A DNA stretch of 64,000 nucleotides from an uncultured Desulfobulbus sp. (GTDB lineage Bacteria; Desulfobacterota; Desulfobulbia; Desulfobulbales; Desulfobulbaceae): NCBI RefSeq assembly GCF_963664075.1, contig NZ_OY760916.1, positions 2,172,001 to 2,236,000 on the forward strand. The letters run 5' to 3'. The notes beneath the pieces are model-generated. The model searched no databases, had not been told where the DNA came from, and worked only from the letters and a program-made list of their open reading frames with translations. The position numbers and the translations under genes were made by a program. This document shows positions 60,175 through 64,000 of this stretch, piece by piece (positions within the stretch are counted from its first letter, which is position 1; each line of letters opens with the position of its first letter).

Positions 60175-61170
60175 ATGAACGGCAATGATATCATTACATT
60201 AGGGCTTGGACTACAGGCGCCTTGGGAAATTACGGGGCAAACGCTCGATACCTCCAAAAATCCCAATGAGCTTCGGCTAACGATAGCAGCCAAACGAGGT
60301 ACGCTCTTTCCTTGTCCTGAGTGCGGCAAGCTTTGTCACGCGCATGATTTCAAAGAGATGACTTGGCGACATCTCAACTTCTTTCAGCACCATTGCTACA
60401 TTACGGCGTCTGTTCCTCGAGTTCGTTGCCCTGAGCATAAGGTGAAACGTGTTGCAGTCCCATGGGCGCGAAAAGGAAGCAACTTTACCTTACTTTTTGA
60501 ACAGGCAGCCATGGTCCTTGCCTGTAACCAGCGTTCAACTTTCCAGCCAAAATCATCGGTGTAAAAGTCGACACAATCAGGGGGTGAAATCCAGCCGCTG
60601 ACCTCGTTTTTTCTTTTTTTCTTTTCCCTTCTTAAAACCTGATGCATATCAGGTGGATTTTCTTCTATTTTTTTCTTTGTAGTTACTTCTTTTACTTCTT
60701 TTACTTCTTTTAATACAACTATCTACCTGTTATTTTGATAGTTAAACTGCAGCGCAAGAATGCTTTAGAGGTGACCTCTTATTTTTTCTCACATGCCAAA
60801 TGACCATGGAGAGCAACCTTCAAGCTGGGTCAAGAATATTTTCATATCCTTGCTAGCCAGCTTCCTTTGCTTATAGCTATTCATTTGCAGCGCGTTCGAA
60901 ATTCTTTGAGATGACCCTGTGAAGCTGAATCGAGGAGATCCATTATCGGATAGGTACGTATCAGCAGCATCTTCCTTCATAGAAAAAAATAGACCACATG
61001 GCATTTTTTGAACAGATGACCCATGAATGGGCTGTTATACCCTTTTGAAAATTTGGCCGGTTTTTATCCGTTGATTTTGGCTGGTTTCCAAAACGCTGAT
61101 TACACTTGCCCGTGAAATGCCGGTTCTCACTGCTGCGAAGCTCTTACAAATGGATGATAAGCGCCTATGG
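60175..61170 (+). pseudogene. ISL3-family transposase, interrupted by two IS21-like insertions
   Basis: Residues 1-116 (60,175-60,522) are the N-terminus of an ISL3-type transposase with zinc-finger cysteines (LFPCPECGKLCHAHD...VPRVRCPEHK) and WRHLNFFQHHCYI. The frame is then split by a 582-bp insertion and resumes exactly at 61,111 with REMPVLTAAKLLQMDDKRLW, the expected next part, until a second insertion at 61,171. The rest lies beyond the window, if present. Joining 60,522 to 61,111 restores the reading frame, which confirms the interpretation. Confidence 0.85.
60523..61104. mobile_element. 582-bp internally deleted IS21-like element (MITE-like)
   Basis: It starts TGTAACCAGCGTT (60,523) and ends AACGCTGATTACA (61,104), giving imperfect inverted repeats over about 26 bp. 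CTTGCC flanks it on both sides (60,517-60,522 and 61,105-61,110). The first 162 bp equal the left end of the IS21-like element starting at 61,171. There is no transposase gene; a 9-bp tandem repeat TTACTTCTT lies near 60,685-60,715. It was presumably moved by the full-length relative. Confidence 0.82.
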
Positions 61171-61333
61171 TGTAACCAGCGTTCAACTTTCCAGCCAAAA
61201 TCATCGGTGTAAAAGTCGACACAATCAGGGGTTGAAATCCAGCCACTGACCTCGTTTTTTCTTCTTTTTCTTTTCCCTTCTTAAAACCTGATGCATATCA
61301 GGTGGATTTTCTTCTATTTTTTCCTTTGTAGTT
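60523..61333 (+). repeat. 162-bp direct repeat, two copies (60,523-60,684 and 61,171-61,333)
   Basis: The two copies begin with TGTAACCAGCGTTCAACTTT and differ only at a few positions. They are the left ends of the two IS21-like insertions. A short open frame on the minus strand spans each copy but looks like an IS remnant. Confidence 0.88.
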
Positions 61334-61386
61334 TCTTTTTATTCTTGCTGTTGGGCAAGCACGTCTCTCACTCCGTGGAGGTGCCA

Positions 61387-61827
61387 ATGAAACGGGCAAC
61401 CTTTCGCTGCGCCTGTTGCAGGCGGATTCTACCAAGAAACCCAAAGGTGAAAGATCAACGATACTGAGGAGATAAAGCCTGCCAGCGGGCAAGAAAACGC
61501 AAGTGGCAACAGGAAAAACTCGCAACAGATCCAGATCACCGGGCCAACAAACGGGCCAGTCAACAGACCTGGCAAAGGAAAAATCCTACCTACTGGAAAG
61601 AGTACCGACGGAAAAATCCCTCGTCCGCTGGACGTAACCGACAGCTGCAGCAGGTCAGGGATAAGGCGAAGCGTGGTTCAGCCGCACGGTGCGATCTTGC
61701 AAAGACGGACACGTTAACGCCACTTTTTAACGATACATCAGCGATATATTACCTTTCAACCTGCATGGGTAATCTTGCAAAGATGGACGCGTTACCCGTT
61801 AAGATAATCCCAATTTCAGCAGGATAG
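61387..61827 (+). pseudogene. IS21-associated cysteine-rich accessory gene with in-frame TGA
   Basis: GGAGG precedes the ATG at 61,387. The frame encodes a Cys-rich protein with CACCRRILPRNPKVKDQRY, then an in-frame TGA (61,465-61,467) exactly where related IS-linked proteins have Cys, then GDKACQRARKRKWQQEKL and a basic tail up to TAG at 61,825. The frame stays coding-like after TGA, so this is either a recent nonsense mutation or read-through, possibly selenocysteine. The 3' part contains three repeats with Leu-Ala-Lys-x-Asp. Confidence 0.65.
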
Positions 61828-61854
61828 ACTGACCTTGCAAAGAAGGACTCGATA
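61693..61854 (+). repeat. three 24-bp motifs upstream of istA
   Basis: Copies of A(T/C)CTTGCAAAGAnGGACnCGTTA-type sequence start at 61,693, 61,771 and 61,831 (spacing 78 and 60 bp). They resemble the repeated IstA-binding sites at IS21-family ends but lie about 500 bp inside the element. They could also act as operators of the istAB operon. Confidence 0.6.
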
Positions 61855-61901
61855 GCCTCTGGCCTTGAGATACGCTACCGTGCTCAAAAAAGGAGGTCTT
61901 T

Positions 61902-62306
61902 ATGAGAAATGCACTACTCCCCGAGCGAGTACGAACCATCAAGGGCAGCTTCGCTTTTATCGAACATCGTTTTCTACGGCATGGTTTCTGGGCCAGCCTC
62001 ACCCATCACGAGCTGCTTTTGTATTTCTTCCTGATCATGGTCGCCGATCGACAGGGGCTCTCGTTTTACTCCTACGACAAGATTTGCTCTTTGCTCATGC
62101 TCAGCCTGGATGAGTACCTCTGGGCACGGGATAGCCTCATCAACAAAGACCTGATAGCTTTTGACGGCACATTCTTTCAGGTGCTCTCTTTACCGGCAGA
62201 ACCGATTCGCCAGACAAAGTTACTAAGGGAGCAGAAAGATATGCAGCTCAGTGACCCGGCAACCATTGACCAACTTCTCAGGCAAAGTCTGGAGGTGGGG
62301 CAATGA
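61902..62306 (+). CDS. IS21-linked accessory protein
   Basis: A 134-residue protein with a helix-turn-helix-like middle (LTHHELLLYFFLIMVADRQ, then YDKICSLLMLSLDEYLWARD). AAGGAGG lies 5 nt before the start. It overlaps the istA start by 4 nt (ATGA) and is therefore translationally coupled to it. Proteins of this sort accompany istAB in some deltaproteobacterial IS21 elements; they may regulate transposition. No known enzymatic domain. Confidence 0.75.
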   Translation: MRNALLPERVRTIKGSFAFIEHRFLRHGFWASLTHHELLLYFFLIMVADRQGLSFYSYDKICSLLMLSLDEYLWARDSLINKDLIAFDGTFFQVLSLPAEPIRQTKLLREQKDMQLSDPATIDQLLRQSLEVGQ

Positions 62307-63775
62307 TCAGCAAACGAGCGATCCTGGAAATAGCAGAGCTTAAGGAACAGGGATTTTCTATCCGCAGTATTGCCAGACAGTTACAGCTCAATCGCGAGAC
62401 TGTGGCAAGATACCTGGCAGGTGGAACGCCGAAGGGAATCACGATTAAAAAACCATCTAAGCTGGATCCCTACAGAAAAATGATCGCCGAGATGGTTGCA
62501 AGCAGCCCGGATATAAAGGCGCCGGTGGTGCTGCAGAGAATCAGCAGTAAGGGATTTAACGGTGAAATAACCATCGTACGGGACCTGCTCAGGCAATTAC
62601 GGGGGCAACAATCTCTGCGAGAACCTTTTATCCGTTTTGAATCGGCACCTGGCGAACAGATCCAGATCGACTGGGGCCACTTTGACAGCCTCAGCTATGG
62701 CCAGAGCAGCAGAAAACTCTATGGGCTTGCTGTACTCGAAGGGTATAGCCGTATGCTCTACGTCTATTTCTCCCACAGCCAGCAACAGCAAGCTCTGCAT
62801 CAAGGATTACTGGAAGCCTGCAACTACTTTGGAGGCGTTCCCAAGGAAATCGTGGTCGACAATATGCTCACCGCAGTCACGGAGCGAGTGGGCTCGATCA
62901 TCCGTTTCAATGAAGCCTTTCTGGAACTTCTCAACACCTTCGGCATACGGCCCCATGCGTGTACCATCCGGGCACCCCACGAAAAAGGTAAGGTCGAGAA
63001 TGCCATCAAATATATCCGTACCAACTTTTGGCCCGCGCGAAAGATCGTAAGCCTTGATCAAGCCCAGGAAGAAGTACGGCACTGGCTGGATACCGTGGCC
63101 AACGTCAGAACGCATGCCACCACCGGCCAGCGGCCCATAGACCGGCTCCATGGACTGCGCCCCTTGCCCGATCCACTACCGGACTGTCGTCAGATCTGTA
63201 CGCTCCAGGTCCACAAGGATTTTGGGGTCCGTTTCGATACCAATGTCTATTCCGTCCCGCCATGGGCTGTGGGAAAGCAGGTTGTTCTCAAGGCGGACAA
63301 CCAACGGGTCTCCATCTATCTCAAGGATAAACTGATAGCCTGCCATTATCGGTGTTGGCAGAGAAGGCAACGGCTGGAGTTACCCGGTCACCGGGAGCAG
63401 GTCCAGAAAATCAAAAAGAGCATGCTCAGGGATCGGCAGGTGATGGTGTTTCTTTCGTTGGGGGAAACGGCGATGCAGTATCTTGACCAGCTGAGCGAGC
63501 TTCGGCTTCCGCTCAAAAAGAATATCACCGCGCTGTTATCACTGGGAGATGAGTACGGCGAGGCAGCACTGCGCTATGGCCTGAAGACATCGATTGCGGA
63601 AAAGGCTATCGGGGCGGATTATGTCCGCAACATCCTCTATCAGGAGATGACACCGGTCAGCAATCATCCACCGGTACGGCTCGATCAGGAGGACCTCAAT
63701 GAAATCAGGCTCACAACTCCGTCTTTGGCCGAATACGACGCCGTTGCTCTCAAAAGGAGGTCTGGCAATGGTTAA
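62303..63775 (+). CDS. istA: IS21-family transposase IstA
   Basis: A 490-residue DDE transposase. The N-terminal helix-turn-helix is SIRSIARQLQLNRETVARYL (residues 19-38). The catalytic core has the first Asp in GEQIQIDWGHFD (about residue 125), the second in EIVVDNMLTAV (about residue 188) and the Glu in RAPHEKGKVENAIKYIR (about residue 232). The C-terminal beta-barrel region (FGVRFDTNVYSVPPWAVGK) is also typical. It overlaps the accessory gene by 4 nt and istB by 8 nt. It appears intact. Confidence 0.93.
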   Translation: MISKRAILEIAELKEQGFSIRSIARQLQLNRETVARYLAGGTPKGITIKKPSKLDPYRKMIAEMVASSPDIKAPVVLQRISSKGFNGEITIVRDLLRQLRGQQSLREPFIRFESAPGEQIQIDWGHFDSLSYGQSSRKLYGLAVLEGYSRMLYVYFSHSQQQQALHQGLLEACNYFGGVPKEIVVDNMLTAVTERVGSIIRFNEAFLELLNTFGIRPHACTIRAPHEKGKVENAIKYIRTNFWPARKIVSLDQAQEEVRHWLDTVANVRTHATTGQRPIDRLHGLRPLPDPLPDCRQICTLQVHKDFGVRFDTNVYSVPPWAVGKQVVLKADNQRVSIYLKDKLIACHYRCWQRRQRLELPGHREQVQKIKKSMLRDRQVMVFLSLGETAMQYLDQLSELRLPLKKNITALLSLGDEYGEAALRYGLKTSIAEKAIGADYVRNILYQEMTPVSNHPPVRLDQEDLNEIRLTTPSLAEYDAVALKRRSGNG

Positions 63776-64000
63776 GGAAATCCAGGAGAAGTTCAAGGCT
63801 TTACGACTCAAGCACTGCGCGCAGAATATAGAATTCCTACTGGAGCAGGGGCGGCAGAAAAATCATTCTGCCCTGCAGACGATACACAGCCTCCTCGACC
63901 TGGAGATCGAGCAACGTCGCCGGGCAAGGATCGCGCTCTGCTTTAAGCAGTCGAAGCTACCGGAGCAACCGACCATCGATCAGTTTGACTTCAGCTTTCA
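63768..64000 (+). CDS. istB: IS21-family helper ATPase IstB, 5' part only
   Basis: The first 77 residues of IstB, cut by the end of the window. AAAAGGAGG lies just before the ATG at 63,768. The start (EIQEKFKALRLKHCAQNIEF) and ALQTIHSLLDLEIEQRRRAR are the N-terminal helical domain of IstB; the AAA+ ATPase part lies beyond 64,000. Confidence 0.9.
   Translation, partial: MVKEIQEKFKALRLKHCAQNIEFLLEQGRQKNHSALQTIHSLLDLEIEQRRRARIALCFKQSKLPEQPTIDQFDFSF

Larger units (their letters stand above)
61171..64000 (+). mobile_element. IS21-family insertion sequence (runs off the window)
   Basis: Starts at the left-end repeat inside the ISL3 transposase gene and contains an accessory pseudogene, a second accessory gene, istA and the beginning of istB. 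The right end is not in the window. Three copies of a 24-bp motif (61,693, 61,771, 61,831) may be transposase-binding sites. The exact left border rests on the shared repeat with the 582-bp relative. Confidence 0.75.

Noticed and set aside
60396..60647. 83-codon minus-strand frame at the ISL3/IS21 junction
   Set aside because: It spans the junction between the ISL3 gene and the IS21-like insertion, so it is a chance fusion.
45000..64000. Right attachment site (second copy of the tRNA-Leu 3' end)
   Set aside because: No repeat of TTCGATTCTCGTTCCGGG was seen by eye; the element probably extends past the window.

Overview
The window looks like a chromosomal segment of an anaerobic deltaproteobacterium (Desulfobacterota, most like the Desulfobulbaceae). 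This rests on gene content: a TRAP dicarboxylate-type transporter, an adenosylcobalamin-dependent (class II) ribonucleotide reductase, and an unusual in-frame YbeY-PdxJ fusion. The taxon is an inference; no rRNA is present.

Bases 1-12,900 are ordinary chromosome: a TRAP transporter operon, a CsgG/DUF4810/DUF799 lipoprotein operon, nrdJ, a DsbA-like protein, phoH, ybeY-pdxJ and an RCK-regulated K+ channel, with clear terminators between convergent genes. A tRNA-Leu(UAA) at 12,900-12,985 marks the border with foreign DNA.

From 13,091 to the end of the window the sequence is an integrated mobile element. It starts with a tyrosine integrase next to the tRNA. It then carries a Fic protein, a CI-like repressor, and an IncP-type (RP4-like) transfer system. 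The relaxosome consists of traK, an oriT with an RP4-like nick sequence, traJ, a small membrane protein and the relaxase traI. A cargo patch follows (Phd/RelE toxin-antitoxin, unknown lipoprotein pair, pentapeptide-type membrane protein, IS remnants, an intact IS4-type element). Next comes a long leftward operon: transglycosylase, ArdC-Toprim protein, traF, traG, trbI-H-G-F-L-(K)-J-E-D-C-B, traM and traL. The transfer operon ends at an iteron origin and a trfA-like initiator, so the element is best read as an integrated IncP-like plasmid or replication-competent ICE. A second CI-like repressor, paralogous to the first, closes this block. No second copy of the tRNA 3' end was found, so the right end probably lies beyond the window.

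Bases 45,250-60,087 are a visibly AT-richer defence island on the + strand with nearly no intergenic space. It holds a CoiA-like nuclease + UvrD-like helicase + unknown protein operon; a prokaryotic viperin (antiviral radical-SAM enzyme); a DNA methyltransferase + SF2 helicase + GIY-YIG-like nuclease set; and an ABC-three-component (ABC-3C) module with a DUF3732 ATPase. The first three-gene operon and the possible functional coupling of the last six genes are the best candidates for something not well described.

Bases 60,107-64,000 are nested insertion sequences. An ISL3-type transposase gene is split by a 582-bp internally deleted IS21-like element, and again by a full IS21-like element (istA, partial istB) that runs off the window.
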